In this document: positions 17,148-26,207 of the stretch, piece after piece
How the letters are laid out: every line of letters begins with the position of its first letter
How positions within the stretch are numbered: position 1 is the stretch's first letter
Source: CAVVJA01 sp963809815
GTDB lineage: Bacteria > Actinomycetota > Actinomycetes > Mycobacteriales > Jatrophihabitantaceae
Assembly (NCBI GenBank): GCA_963809815.1
Contig: CAWELM010000005.1
Span: 1-64,000 of the forward strand
Reading direction: 5' to 3'
Length of the DNA: 64,000 nt
Translations under genes and position numbers: made by a program
The notes under the pieces: model-generated
Database searches by the model: none
Seen by the model: only the letters and a program-made list of their open reading frames with translations
What the model was told of the DNA's origin: nothing

Positions 17148-18440
17148 ATGCGATATCGGAACATCGCCGCAATCGCTGTCTCGGCGGCTGTCGTGGCCAG
17201 TCTTGCGGCAGCGTGTAGCAGCAGCGGCGGCAGCAGCAGCAGCGGGGGTAGTGGTGGCGGTGGCAGCAGCGGCGCTCGCGGGCCGATCACCGTGGTACAG
17301 GGCAAGGACAACAGCAACACGATCCCGACCCTGACCCAGATGTGGAACTCGACCCACCCGAACGAGAAGGTGACCTTCAAGCAGCAGTCCGACTCGGCTG
17401 ACGATCAGCTGTCGGACCTGCAACAACACTTCCAGGCCAAAGACCCGAACTACGACGTGGTCAGCGTCGACGTGATCTGGACGGCGCAGTTCGCGGCGCA
17501 GGGCTGGATCGAGCCGCTGAAGGGCCAGTACGCGCTCCCCACCGATAACCTCCTGCCGGCGACCGTCAAGGCGGCAACGTACGCGGGCACGCTGTTCGCC
17601 GCCCCCTCAAGCTCTGACGGCGGCCTGCTGTACTACCGCAAGGACCTGGTGCCGACGCCGCCCAAGACCTGGGACGAGATGATCGCCGACTGCAAGAAGG
17701 CGACGTCCGGAATGGGTTGCTACGCCGGTCAGTACGCGAACTACGAAGGTCTGACCGTGAACGCGGCTGAAGCCATCAACACAACCGGTGGCGTGTTCGT
17801 CAAGGAAGACGGCAAGACACCGAACGTCGACACGCCTGAGGCGAAGAAGGGCCTCGACTTCCTGGTCAACGGCTTCAAGCAGGGGTACATCCCCAAGGAC
17901 GCCATTGGCTTCAAGGAGACGGAGAGCCTCAACGCGTTCCAGACCGGCAAGCTGCTGTTCATGCGGCAGTGGCCGTACGGCGTGTCCATCCTCAACACCG
18001 CGGGGAACTCCGTGGTCAAGGGCAAGTTCGGCATCGCGCCGCTCCCAGGAGTCACGGCCGACAAGCCGGGCGCTTCCAGCCTCGGTGGGCACAGCTGGGC
18101 GATGAGCGTGTACGGCAAGCACAAGGCAACCGCGATCGACTTCATGAAGTTCTCCGAGTCCGACGCCGTGCAGAAGTTCCTGCTCACCCAGGCGTCTCTG
18201 GCGCCGGTAACTACGGCGCTGTACAGCGATCCGACACTCGTCGCCAAGGCTCCGTACCTGCCGACGCTGCTGCAGAGTATTCAGAACGCGGTCCCTCGCC
18301 CGGTCACCCCGTTCTACCCAGCGGTGACCAAGGCGATCGAGACGAATGTGTACGCGGCGCTACAGGGGCAGAAATCGAGTGAGCAGGCCTTGAAGGATCT
18401 CCAGTCGGCGATCAACTCGGCGGCCAGCGGCGGCGGCTGA
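17148..18440 (+). CDS. Sugar ABC transporter substrate-binding lipoprotein
   Basis: A 430-residue family 1 solute-binding protein. The signal peptide MRYRNIAAIAVSAAVVASLA ends in the lipobox LAAAC, so the mature protein is lipid-anchored; a Ser/Gly linker of about 25 residues follows. The mature part looks like maltose/trehalose/alpha-glucoside binding proteins (TLTQMWNSTHPNEKVTF, YDVVSVDVIWTAQFAAQGWIEPL, VALE-like C-terminal AINSAAS). The ATG at 17148 has GAAAGG upstream. It heads an operon with two permeases but no ATPase gene, so a shared MsiK-type ATPase is expected. The substrate is not certain; the GH31 gene nearby suggests alpha-glucosides. Confidence 0.88.
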   Translation: MRYRNIAAIAVSAAVVASLAAACSSSGGSSSSGGSGGGGSSGARGPITVVQGKDNSNTIPTLTQMWNSTHPNEKVTFKQQSDSADDQLSDLQQHFQAKDPNYDVVSVDVIWTAQFAAQGWIEPLKGQYALPTDNLLPATVKAATYAGTLFAAPSSSDGGLLYYRKDLVPTPPKTWDEMIADCKKATSGMGCYAGQYANYEGLTVNAAEAINTTGGVFVKEDGKTPNVDTPEAKKGLDFLVNGFKQGYIPKDAIGFKETESLNAFQTGKLLFMRQWPYGVSILNTAGNSVVKGKFGIAPLPGVTADKPGASSLGGHSWAMSVYGKHKATAIDFMKFSESDAVQKFLLTQASLAPVTTALYSDPTLVAKAPYLPTLLQSIQNAVPRPVTPFYPAVTKAIETNVYAALQGQKSSEQALKDLQSAINSAASGGG

Positions 18441-18456
18441 GCCTCTACACAGGCCC

Positions 18457-18488
18457 GGTGGGACGCGCTCACTTGAGTGCGTCCCACC
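18457..18488 (+). terminator. Strong hairpin between binding-protein and permease genes
   Basis: Perfect 10-base arms GGTGGGACGC (18457-18466) and GCGTCCCACC (18479-18488) around a 12-base loop. There is no T tract. Such hairpins after binding-protein genes typically stabilise the upstream mRNA or cut read-through, giving more binding protein than permease. Confidence 0.7.
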
Positions 18489-18539
18489 GAGGCGCCTACA
18501 ATCCGATCCGCTGGGACGTCGGTAGCCCGAGGAGGCTCC

Positions 18540-19577
18540 ATGTCACACATGCAATCTGTGCCTGGGGGAGTCGAACAAGAAGCGTTAGCCGAAGAAAAGG
18601 AGCTGGTAGAAGGCTTTCGGCCCGAGAAGGGCCGCAGGAAGATTGCTACCGGTGAGGGTCGGCTCGCCTTCTTCCTGGTGACCCCGACCGTCCTTCTGCT
18701 GGCACTCATCGTCGGGTATCCGATCGTCAAGGCGGTCATCAACTCGTTCCAGAAGGACCCGGGCCTGAATAGCGCGACCGGCTTCTTCAACCAAGGCGGT
18801 CAATTCGCCGGACTCGACAACTACAAGACCTGGCTGCTGCAGCAGTGCCCGGCGCCAGGCGGCGGCACGGTCAAATGTCCGCCCGGCACGCTCGCATCCG
18901 AATTCTGGAACTCGGTGGGCTTCACGCTAGGCGTCACCATCGTGGCGGTGGCCCTCGAGACCGTCCTCGGCATGATCATGGCGCTGATGATGCACAAGGC
19001 GTTCAAGGGCCGCGCCGTCGTGCGCGCCGCGATCCTCATTCCGTGGGCGATCCCGACCGCGGTCAGCGCCAAGCTGTGGCAGGTCATCTACGCACCGAGC
19101 GGCGTCGCAGACAAGATCCTCGGTCACAACATCATCTGGTCGGAGAAGTGGCCGGCCCGAATCGCCATCGTCATCACCGACACCTGGAAGACCACCCCGT
19201 TCATGGCCCTGCTCATCCTGGCCGGGTTGCAGGGCATTCCCGATGAGCTCTACGAGTCCGCGAAGGTCGACGGGGCCACCGCGTGGCAGCGCTTCTGGCG
19301 GATCACGCTGCCATTGGTCAAGCCGGCCCTGGCTGTCGCGTTGATCTTCCGGTCGCTCGACACGCTGCGCATGTACGACCTGCCGGCAATCCTCACCGGC
19401 GGCGCGAACGGCACGTCGACTCTGTCGATCCTGGTGGTAAAGCAGATCCTGTCCGGCCCCAACTCCGCGTCGGCGCTCTCGACGATCACCTTCGTCTTCA
19501 TATTCGCTTGTGCGTTCGTGCTGGTGAAGGCCTTAGGGGCCAACATCATGCCGAGACCTGTGCCGAAGGGGAAGTAG
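18540..19577 (+). CDS. Sugar ABC transporter permease, MalF-type
   Basis: A 345-residue inner-membrane permease with a cytoplasmic N-terminus of about 40 residues, a first membrane segment (LAFFLVTPTVLLLALIVGYPIV), an external loop with Cys residues, and then the typical binding-protein-dependent transport domain. The EAA motif ELYESAKVDGATAWQRFWRITLPLVKP contacts the ATPase. The ATG at 18540 sits behind GAGGAGG; longer in-frame upstream starts lack this site. The second permease follows after four bases. Confidence 0.9.
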   Translation: MSHMQSVPGGVEQEALAEEKELVEGFRPEKGRRKIATGEGRLAFFLVTPTVLLLALIVGYPIVKAVINSFQKDPGLNSATGFFNQGGQFAGLDNYKTWLLQQCPAPGGGTVKCPPGTLASEFWNSVGFTLGVTIVAVALETVLGMIMALMMHKAFKGRAVVRAAILIPWAIPTAVSAKLWQVIYAPSGVADKILGHNIIWSEKWPARIAIVITDTWKTTPFMALLILAGLQGIPDELYESAKVDGATAWQRFWRITLPLVKPALAVALIFRSLDTLRMYDLPAILTGGANGTSTLSILVVKQILSGPNSASALSTITFVFIFACAFVLVKALGANIMPRPVPKGK

Positions 19578-19581
19578 TGAG

Positions 19582-20478
19582 ATGACCAGCTCAGTGCAGG
19601 CCCCCACTGTTCCAGCCGATGAGGCTACCGTCGAGCAGCCGAAACGGGGATTCCCCTGGGGCGTCGTAGGCAGCTATGCCAGCATCGTCATCATCCTGAT
19701 TTGGTGCCTGGCGCCGTTCTATTACATGACGATCATGGCCTTCCGGGACCCGAACTACGCGCTTGACACCTCGCTAGCCCCGAGCCATCTCACGTTGTCG
19801 AACTTCAAATACGCGTTCAATACGACGAACAACCACTTCGGCCGGTCGCTCGTCAACGGCGTGATCATCGGTGTGTGCGTCACGGTGATCGGCATGGCCG
19901 TCGGTGTCTTCGCGGCCTACGCCATGGCCCGGCTGCAATTCCGCTTCAAGTACGCCATCCTCGGGGCGGTCCTCGCGGCGTCAATGTTCCCCGGCGTTGC
20001 CATCCTGACGCCGCTCTTCCAGCTCTTCTCGAGCTGGGGCTGGCTGGGCACCTACCAGGGCCTGATCGTTCCGCAAATTTCCGGTGCCCTCCCGTTAGCG
20101 GTGTTCGTCCTCACCAGCTTCTTCACCGATATGCCCTGGGAGCTGGAACAGGCAGCCCGGGTTGACGGGGCAACCCCGGGGCAGGCGTTCCGGCTGGTGA
20201 TTTTGCCGCTAGCTGCACCTGCGCTTTTCACCTGCGCCATCCTCATCTTCCTGGGGGTCTGGAACGAGTACCTGCTGTCAGTGAACTTGTACAACGGCAA
20301 CGACAATGTCGCGCCGCCCACTGTCGCGCTGGCCAAGTTCACCGCCGGCCCGCACGTCATCCCGTACACGCAGACGATGGCCGCCGGCCTGATCGTCGTG
20401 ATACCGCTGGTCATCGTGGTGCTGCTGTGCCAGCGTCGCATCGTGAGCGGCTTGACGGCAGGTGGCGTCAAGGGCTGA
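19582..20478 (+). CDS. Sugar ABC transporter permease, MalG-type
   Basis: A 298-residue partner permease with six predicted membrane spans, starting with SYASIVIILIWCLAPFYYMTIMAF. The EAA motif MPWELEQAARVDGATPGQAFRLVILPLAAP is present. The C-terminus LLCQRRIVSGLTAGGVKG is the usual MalG ending. It ends the operon and is followed by a strong intrinsic terminator. No ATPase or regulator gene is linked. Confidence 0.9.
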   Translation: MTSSVQAPTVPADEATVEQPKRGFPWGVVGSYASIVIILIWCLAPFYYMTIMAFRDPNYALDTSLAPSHLTLSNFKYAFNTTNNHFGRSLVNGVIIGVCVTVIGMAVGVFAAYAMARLQFRFKYAILGAVLAASMFPGVAILTPLFQLFSSWGWLGTYQGLIVPQISGALPLAVFVLTSFFTDMPWELEQAARVDGATPGQAFRLVILPLAAPALFTCAILIFLGVWNEYLLSVNLYNGNDNVAPPTVALAKFTAGPHVIPYTQTMAAGLIVVIPLVIVVLLCQRRIVSGLTAGGVKG

Positions 20479-20497
20479 TCGCAAAGGTCCGACCTAG

Positions 20498-20540
20498 CGG
20501 CTCCGCGGCGAGGAATATTCCCCGCCGCGGAGCCGTTTTA
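20498..20540 (+). terminator. Intrinsic terminator after the sugar ABC operon
   Basis: Perfect 13-base arms CGGCTCCGCGGCG and CGCCGCGGAGCCG, with a loop that contains the palindrome GGAATATTCC, followed by TTTTA. It is the clearest rho-independent terminator in the window. Confidence 0.9.
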
Positions 20541-20660
20541 CGGGCGGTTTTGGTCACGCCGGCCTCCGGCTGGCAGACTGAAACGGTACGAGACCCGGTT
20601 CCGGTTCACGTCGACCAAGATGGTTCGGCGACCCGGCGGCCACGAGAAGGGATCCATTCA

Positions 20661-20885
20661 ATGAAGACCGGTATCCACCCGGACTACGTCGTCACCGAAG
20701 TGACGTGTTCCTGCGGAAACACGTTCACCACCCGCAGCACGGCCAAGTCCGGTCGCCTGCACGCCGAGGTCTGCTCAGCGTGCCACCCGTTCTACACGGG
20801 CAAGCAGAAGATCATGGATGTCGGCGGCCGCGTCGACAGGTTCGAGAAGCGTTACGGCAAGCGCGTCCGCAGCAGCAACTCCTAG
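20661..20885 (+). CDS. rpmE: 50S ribosomal protein L31
   Basis: A 74-residue ribosomal protein starting MKTGIHPDYV. Cysteines 16, 18, 38 and 41 (TCSCGN and EVCSACHPFYTGKQK) form the zinc site of the C+ form, the type expressed when zinc is plentiful. The ATG at 20661 has GAAGGGA upstream. It follows the ABC terminator, so it must have its own promoter in 20541-20660; I see no clear hexamers or Zur site there. Confidence 0.97.
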   Translation: MKTGIHPDYVVTEVTCSCGNTFTTRSTAKSGRLHAEVCSACHPFYTGKQKIMDVGGRVDRFEKRYGKRVRSSNS

Positions 20886-20892
20886 CGTTCTC

Positions 20893-20935
20893 CAGCGCCC
20901 GCAGCCAGACCACGTCGTCTGGGCTGCGGGCGCTG
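20893..20935 (+). terminator. Long hairpin between rpmE and prfA
   Basis: CAGCGCCCGCAGCC-AGAC and its complement CGTCTGGGCTGCGGGCGCTG pair over about 18 bases with one bulge. There is no clear T tract, so it may attenuate rather than stop transcription into prfA. Confidence 0.65.
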
Positions 20936-20973
20936 AGTCATGTTGCGACAGCCTCGGGCGGAAGGAGACAGAC

Positions 20974-22059
20974 ATGACCGATCAGGCCGACCCCGACGGC
21001 ATTCTGGCCACTCTCGCCGCTGAGCACAACGAGGTAGAACGTGCCCTGGCCGATCCGGCCGTGCATGCCGACCAGGCTCGGGCCCGGACGCTCGGCCGCC
21101 GCTACGCCGAGCTGTCGCCGATCATGGCCGCGGCCGCCGAGGTCGACCGGCTACGGGGTGACCTGCACACCGCGCTGGAGCTTGCCGCGGAGGATGAGTC
21201 CTTCGCCGACGAGGTGACGACTCTGCAGGCCCAGCTCGACGCCGCGGAAGCGAAACTGCGCGAGCTGCTGCTGCCCAAAGATCCAAACGACAGCAAGGAC
21301 GTCATTCTCGAGATCAAGGCCGGCGAGGGCGGTGAGGAGTCGGCGTTGTTCGCCAGTGACCTGCTCCGCATGTACACCCGGTACGCCGAGCGGCAAGGCT
21401 GGGCCTTCGACGTACTCGACCTGGAGGCGACCGACCTCGGCGGGGTCAAATCCGCCACCGTCGCGGTGCGGGCGCGTCGGCGGGACCAGGCCGTGTGGCG
21501 GCGTCTGAAGTACGAGGGCGGCGTGCACCGAGTGCAGCGGGTACCTGCGACCGAGTCGCAGGGTCGGATTCATACTTCGGCTGCCGGTGTCCTCGTGCTC
21601 CCTGAGGCCGAGGAGGTCGACGTCGAGCTCGATCCGAATGACCTGCGCGTCGACGTGTTCCGCTCATCCGGCCCCGGGGGGCAAAGCGTCAACACGACCG
21701 ATTCGGCGGTTCGCATCACTCACCTGCCGACCGGAACTGTCGTGTCAATGCAGAACGAGAAGAGCCAGCTGCAGAATCGGGAGGCGGCCCTGCGAGTGCT
21801 GCGAGCTCGACTGCTGGCAGCGGCTCAGGACCAGGCGGATGCCGCCGCCGCCGACGCCCGCCGGTCTCAGGTCCGTACCGTCGATCGCTCGGAGCGAGTG
21901 CGTACCTACAACTTTCCGGAGAACCGGATCAGCGATCATCGGGTGGGGTTCAAGGCCTACAACCTCGACCAGGTCCTCGACGGTGCTCTCGATGACGTCA
22001 TTGATGCCCTGACTGAGGCCGATACCGCGGCCCTACTTCGCGGAGAACCAGTGCCGTGA
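20974..22059 (+). CDS. prfA: Peptide chain release factor 1
   Basis: Ends translation at UAA and UAG. In 361 residues it has the stop-codon-reading tripeptide Pro191-Ala192-Thr193 (RVQRVPATESQGRIHTS) and the peptidyl-hydrolysis GGQ at 235-237 (SSGPGGQSVNTTDSAVRITH). I chose the ATG at 20974, behind CGGAAGGAG; a longer open frame upstream overlaps rpmE and is not conserved. Its TGA overlaps the prmC GTG, coupling the factor to the enzyme that methylates its GGQ glutamine. Confidence 0.97.
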   Translation: MTDQADPDGILATLAAEHNEVERALADPAVHADQARARTLGRRYAELSPIMAAAAEVDRLRGDLHTALELAAEDESFADEVTTLQAQLDAAEAKLRELLLPKDPNDSKDVILEIKAGEGGEESALFASDLLRMYTRYAERQGWAFDVLDLEATDLGGVKSATVAVRARRRDQAVWRRLKYEGGVHRVQRVPATESQGRIHTSAAGVLVLPEAEEVDVELDPNDLRVDVFRSSGPGGQSVNTTDSAVRITHLPTGTVVSMQNEKSQLQNREAALRVLRARLLAAAQDQADAAAADARRSQVRTVDRSERVRTYNFPENRISDHRVGFKAYNLDQVLDGALDDVIDALTEADTAALLRGEPVP

Positions 22060-22916
22060 CGGCCCCGCGCACTTTGCTCACGGTCGCCGTCGAGACGCTC
22101 TCGTCCGCCGGGGTACCCGCGGCCCGAGCGGATGCTGAGCAGCTGCTGGCCGCCGCTCTAGGCGTTCCGCGCACTCGGCTCGCCGCGGTCGAGACCGTCG
22201 ACGCCGACACGGCCGTGCGATTCGCGGAGCTCGTGACCCGCCGGTCGGCGCGGGAGCCGCTCCAGCACCTCGTTGGCACCGTGTCGTTCCGCTACATCGA
22301 GGTAGCGGTGGGACCGGGAGTGTTCGTGCCGAGACCGGAGACGGAGTCGCTGGTGGATGCCGTTCTGCCAGTACTGCGGGCCAGCCCCTATCCGATCGCC
22401 GTCGACCTGTGCGCTGGTTCGGGGGCGCTCGCGCTCGCGATCGCCGACGAGGTGCCTTCGGCCACGGTGTATGCCGTCGAGCGCTCACCCAGTGCGCTCC
22501 ATTGGCTCCGGAGAAACTGCGCTGGTTCGAAAGTGCGGGTCATTTCAGCAGACGTCGGGGATGCGAGCTTGCTGCCCGAGCTGACCGGCCGGGTCGACGC
22601 GGTGCTGGCCAATCCGCCTTACGTGGGGACCGGCGAGGACGTCGATCCGGAGGTGCGCCACGACCCGGCCGACGCCCTCTTCGCGGGCCCGGACGGACTC
22701 GCCGTGCTGCCGGCCGTGGTCAGTACGGCGAGGCGGCTGCTCCGCTCCGGGGGCGTGTCGGCGGTAGAACACGGTGACCAGCAGGGCACAGCCATTACTG
22801 CGTTGCTGTCGGGCGATGATCGCTGGCGCCAGGTCGTCGACCACCGAGATCTCGCGGGTCGCCCTCGTTATCTAACTGCTGAGCGAACCTCGTTCGCCGA
22901 CGACTACTCCGGCTGA
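22056..22916 (+). CDS. prmC: Release factor glutamine methyltransferase
   Basis: Methylates the GGQ glutamine of release factors using SAM. The 286-residue protein has a helical N-terminal substrate domain (to about 75), the family motif GVFVPRPETESLV, the SAM site VDLCAGSGALALAIA and the catalytic NPPY at 186-189. It overlaps prfA by four bases (GTGA). In most relatives tsaC follows directly; here a glycosidase gene is inserted. Confidence 0.95.
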   Translation: MTAPRTLLTVAVETLSSAGVPAARADAEQLLAAALGVPRTRLAAVETVDADTAVRFAELVTRRSAREPLQHLVGTVSFRYIEVAVGPGVFVPRPETESLVDAVLPVLRASPYPIAVDLCAGSGALALAIADEVPSATVYAVERSPSALHWLRRNCAGSKVRVISADVGDASLLPELTGRVDAVLANPPYVGTGEDVDPEVRHDPADALFAGPDGLAVLPAVVSTARRLLRSGGVSAVEHGDQQGTAITALLSGDDRWRQVVDHRDLAGRPRYLTAERTSFADDYSG

Positions 22917-23002
22917 TGATCTGGGGCAGTCCGTCGCACCTGGGGTGCGGCTCGAGATAGCGAGCAACCGGTGCCTGCCCGCCGGTGTGGGAGGGTGGGC
23001 CG

Positions 23003-25426
23003 GTGATCGACACCGATGGCTATATATGTTTCGAGCGGGTCGATTCCGTGCGCGGCACCGAGCGAGGAGTGCTCGCCGAACTGCACGGCGAGCAACTGCG
23101 CGTCGACGTCGTTCGCGCTGACGTGGTTCGGTTCAAGATCAGCCGAGGCGGTGTTTTCGACGATTCGCCGACGTTCGCGGTATGCGTCGACCCGCTCGCC
23201 GAGCCAGTGGACTTCACCGTCGACTTCGGGCCGGACGCGGTCCGAATCGGCAGTGTTGCCATGACGGTGACGTTGGGCCTTGATCCGTTCCGTTTGGACG
23301 TTCATCGCCCCGATGGCACTGCGGTGATCGAGACAGCGACGGACGCCAACGGTCGCTGCTGGGCTTACGCCACGCTCAACGACGCGTTCACCCTTCGCCG
23401 CCGCTGCCGCAAGGAAGACGCCATCTTCGGACTGGGGGAGAAGACCGGGCGCCACAATCGCAACGGCCGGGACTTCACGTTGTGGAATACGGACGTGCTG
23501 GATCCACACGCCGCCCGGGAATTCGTGCGGGGCCGGGCGGCGGATGATCCGCGCGCGGACCCAACGAGCGTGGAATGGGATCCCTACTACATCGCGGTGC
23601 CATTCTTCTACCACCAGACGTATCCGACTGGGCCGATGGCGGCCTCGTTTGTCGACAACGGCTATCGCGGTGACTACGACTTCACGCGGCCGGACACCTA
23701 TCGGGTGCAGTTCGCCGGCGGCCAGTACACGGAGTACGTCTTCGCCGGCCCGAACGTGGGGGACATCCTCTCGACCTACACCTGGCTTACCGGACGGATC
23801 GCGCCGCCGCCGTTGTGGGCATTGGGGTATCACCAGTGCCGATGGTTCAACTACACCCAGGACGCGGTTGAAGCGCTGGCCGCGCGACACCGCGACCTCA
23901 ATGTCCCCTGCGACGCACTCTGGTTCGACATCGAGCACATGGACGAGTACCGCGTCTTCACTTGGGACTGCTCGGCATTTCCCGATCCCGCGGCGATGCT
24001 TTCCCGATTGGCTGATCTTGGCTTCCGGGTGATCACGATCGTCGACCCAGGAGTGAAGTACGAACCGGGCTACTGGGTCTTCGATCAGGCGCGGGAACGT
24101 GACGTCCTATGTCGGACCGAGGGCGGTGACATATACATCGGCCAAGTCTGGCCGGGCGATACCACCTTTCCGGATTTCGTGACCGAGGAAGCGCGGACCT
24201 GGTGGGGGGAACTGAACGCGGCCCACGTGCAGTCCGGGTTGGCTGGGATCTGGAACGACATGAACGAGCCCGCCACCGGAAGCATTCCGCCGTCCCGGAT
24301 GCGCTTCGACCGAGGCCGCTCCTCGCACGAGCGCTACCACAATCAGTACGCGTTACTAATGGCGATGGGCACGTCGGCCGGCCTTCGGCAGGCAATGCCG
24401 GAGCAGCGCGCGTTCGTGCTGTCCCGCGCCGGCTTCGCTGGCATTCAGCGGTATGCGGCGAACTGGCTCGGCGACAACCAGTCGCGCTGGGATCACCTGT
24501 GGTTGAGCATGCCGATGGGCATGGGCTGCGGACTGTCCGGCCAGCCGTTCATCGGTGCCGACATCGGCGGCTTCCAGGGCAACTCGAACGCCGAGCTGTT
24601 TCTCCGGTGGATGCAATACGGCACGCTCACGCCGTTCTGCCGAAACCACTCCGAGATCGGCAATGTCGACCAATACGCCTGGTCATGGGGGGAGGTCGTC
24701 GAGGAACTCGTGCGCGCCGCGATCGGGTTGCGTTATCGCCTCATGCCTTATCTCTACGCCTCATTCCTGCACGCCGCCGAAACCGGTGCGCCTATCCAGC
24801 GACCGTTGGTGTTCGACTACCAGTACGACCCGACCGTCCGCGACATCGACGACCAGTACCTGCTCGGACCCGACTTCCTCGTTGCGCCGGTGACGACTCG
24901 TGGCCAAACCGCGCGGCATGTCTACCTCCCGAGTGGACGCTGGTACGACTGGCACTCGGGGGATGCGGTCAGTGGCGGTCAGTTTGTGCTCGTCCCCACG
25001 CCGATGGATCGGATTCCGCTCTATGCACGCGGCGGCGCCGTCATCCCGATGTGGCCCGAGGCTCCGCCCAGCACGGACTATCACCCGACGGCGGTGGAAT
25101 TACATCTCTTCGTGCCTGACGGAGACAGCGTCCATCGAACGTTCCTCCAGGAAGACGACGGTCTGACGATCGCCGCCCAGGACGGCGCGATGTACCGCAC
25201 GACATTTGAACTGATCCGGGCCGGATCGTCTGTCACGTTGCGGGCCGAAGTGTCGGGTCGCGGGTTTCCCGAGTTCGCGCGCCGGGAATTCCGGCTGTTC
25301 GTCCACGGCGCGACGCCCGACGTGACTGTAGACGGCCAGCTGATGACGGCCACCGAGGACTACGTCGTGATCCCGAATGCGGGCACCGGCTTCACCGCCG
25401 GGTTCGAACTAGGATCTTGCTCGTGA
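23003..25426 (+). CDS. GH31 alpha-glucosidase
   Basis: An 807-residue glycoside hydrolase that should release glucose from alpha-glucosides. After an N-terminal beta-sandwich, the barrel has the nucleophile Asp419 in GIWNDMNEP and the acid/base Asp491 in WLGDNQSRW, with DALWFDIEHMDEYRVFTWD and GADIGGFQGN also typical of the family. C-terminal sandwich domains follow (VYLPSGRWYDWHSGD). There is no signal peptide, so it acts in the cytoplasm on imported sugar. The GTG at 23003 lies eight bases after GGGAGG. Its TGA overlaps the tsaC start. It interrupts the usual prmC-tsaC pair and fits the ABC transporter upstream. Confidence 0.93.
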   Translation: MIDTDGYICFERVDSVRGTERGVLAELHGEQLRVDVVRADVVRFKISRGGVFDDSPTFAVCVDPLAEPVDFTVDFGPDAVRIGSVAMTVTLGLDPFRLDVHRPDGTAVIETATDANGRCWAYATLNDAFTLRRRCRKEDAIFGLGEKTGRHNRNGRDFTLWNTDVLDPHAAREFVRGRAADDPRADPTSVEWDPYYIAVPFFYHQTYPTGPMAASFVDNGYRGDYDFTRPDTYRVQFAGGQYTEYVFAGPNVGDILSTYTWLTGRIAPPPLWALGYHQCRWFNYTQDAVEALAARHRDLNVPCDALWFDIEHMDEYRVFTWDCSAFPDPAAMLSRLADLGFRVITIVDPGVKYEPGYWVFDQARERDVLCRTEGGDIYIGQVWPGDTTFPDFVTEEARTWWGELNAAHVQSGLAGIWNDMNEPATGSIPPSRMRFDRGRSSHERYHNQYALLMAMGTSAGLRQAMPEQRAFVLSRAGFAGIQRYAANWLGDNQSRWDHLWLSMPMGMGCGLSGQPFIGADIGGFQGNSNAELFLRWMQYGTLTPFCRNHSEIGNVDQYAWSWGEVVEELVRAAIGLRYRLMPYLYASFLHAAETGAPIQRPLVFDYQYDPTVRDIDDQYLLGPDFLVAPVTTRGQTARHVYLPSGRWYDWHSGDAVSGGQFVLVPTPMDRIPLYARGGAVIPMWPEAPPSTDYHPTAVELHLFVPDGDSVHRTFLQEDDGLTIAAQDGAMYRTTFELIRAGSSVTLRAEVSGRGFPEFARREFRLFVHGATPDVTVDGQLMTATEDYVVIPNAGTGFTAGFELGSCS

Positions 25427-26064
25427 GCGTGACCTACGACTGCGCGGATCTGGACGTGCGCGAGTCGGCCATCGCGGCCGCGGCGCGCACCGTGCAGTCC
25501 GGGCAGCTTGTCGTGCTGCCGACGGACACCGTGTACGGGATCGGCGCCGACGCCTTCGATGCTCGGGCGGTGGCCGATCTGATCGCCGCCAAGGGTCGCG
25601 GCCGCGACATGCCGGTGCCGGTTCTGGTCGGCTCGTGGGACACCATCGACGGGCTCGTGAGCTATGTTCCAGCCGCTACCCGCGCGCTGATCGAGGCGTT
25701 TTGGCCGGGTGGCCTAACGCTCGTGGTTGAGCACGCGCCGTCACTGAATTGGGATCTGGGTGACGCGCGCGGCACGGTTGCGGTGCGGATGCCCCTGCAC
25801 CCCGTCGCACTTGAGCTGCTCGAACTCACCGGGCCGATGGCGGTGTCGAGCGCCAATCGCACCGGCCAGCCTCCGGCCCTCACCGCGCAGGCCGCCCGTG
25901 AACAACTTGGGGAAGACGTACAGATCTACCTGGACGGTGGCCCGGCCGCGGTCGGGGTCGCTTCCACGATCGTCGATGTCACGACCGACGTGCCTCGGGT
26001 GCTTCGAGAGGGGGCCGTGAGCATCGATGCAGTGCGATCGGTTGCCTCGACCGTCGTAGCCTGA
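25423..26064 (+). CDS. tsaC: L-threonylcarbamoyladenylate synthase (YrdC/TsaC domain)
   Basis: Makes threonylcarbamoyl-AMP from threonine, bicarbonate and ATP for the t6A37 modification of ANN-reading tRNAs. The 213-residue single-domain protein has LVVLPTDTVYGIGADAFD, AAKGRGRDMPVPVLV, FWPGGLTLVVE, VAVRMPLHPVALELLE and AVSSANRTGQPPA. It lacks the C-terminal Sua5 domain. The GTG at 25423 overlaps the GH31 stop (GTGA); a TTG at 25417 is an alternative. Confidence 0.94.
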   Translation: MSVTYDCADLDVRESAIAAAARTVQSGQLVVLPTDTVYGIGADAFDARAVADLIAAKGRGRDMPVPVLVGSWDTIDGLVSYVPAATRALIEAFWPGGLTLVVEHAPSLNWDLGDARGTVAVRMPLHPVALELLELTGPMAVSSANRTGQPPALTAQAAREQLGEDVQIYLDGGPAAVGVASTIVDVTTDVPRVLREGAVSIDAVRSVASTVVA

Positions 26065-26207
26065 GGCGGAGCCGGCGCCTCGGTGGGTCGACCGTCTTCG
26101 CGGTCAGGCCCATAGCCCAGCTGGACCCGGTACCGTGGGGCGGCCCGATCTGCTGATCTCCGACGCATCCGAACCCATAGGAGTACCAGGACCAGGACAG
26201 GCAGTAA

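Noticed and set aside
17209..17275. Short AGC/GGC triplet repeat run near the start of the binding-protein gene
   Set aside because: Looks like a microsatellite but simply encodes the Ser/Gly linker after the lipobox cysteine, which is normal for such lipoproteins.
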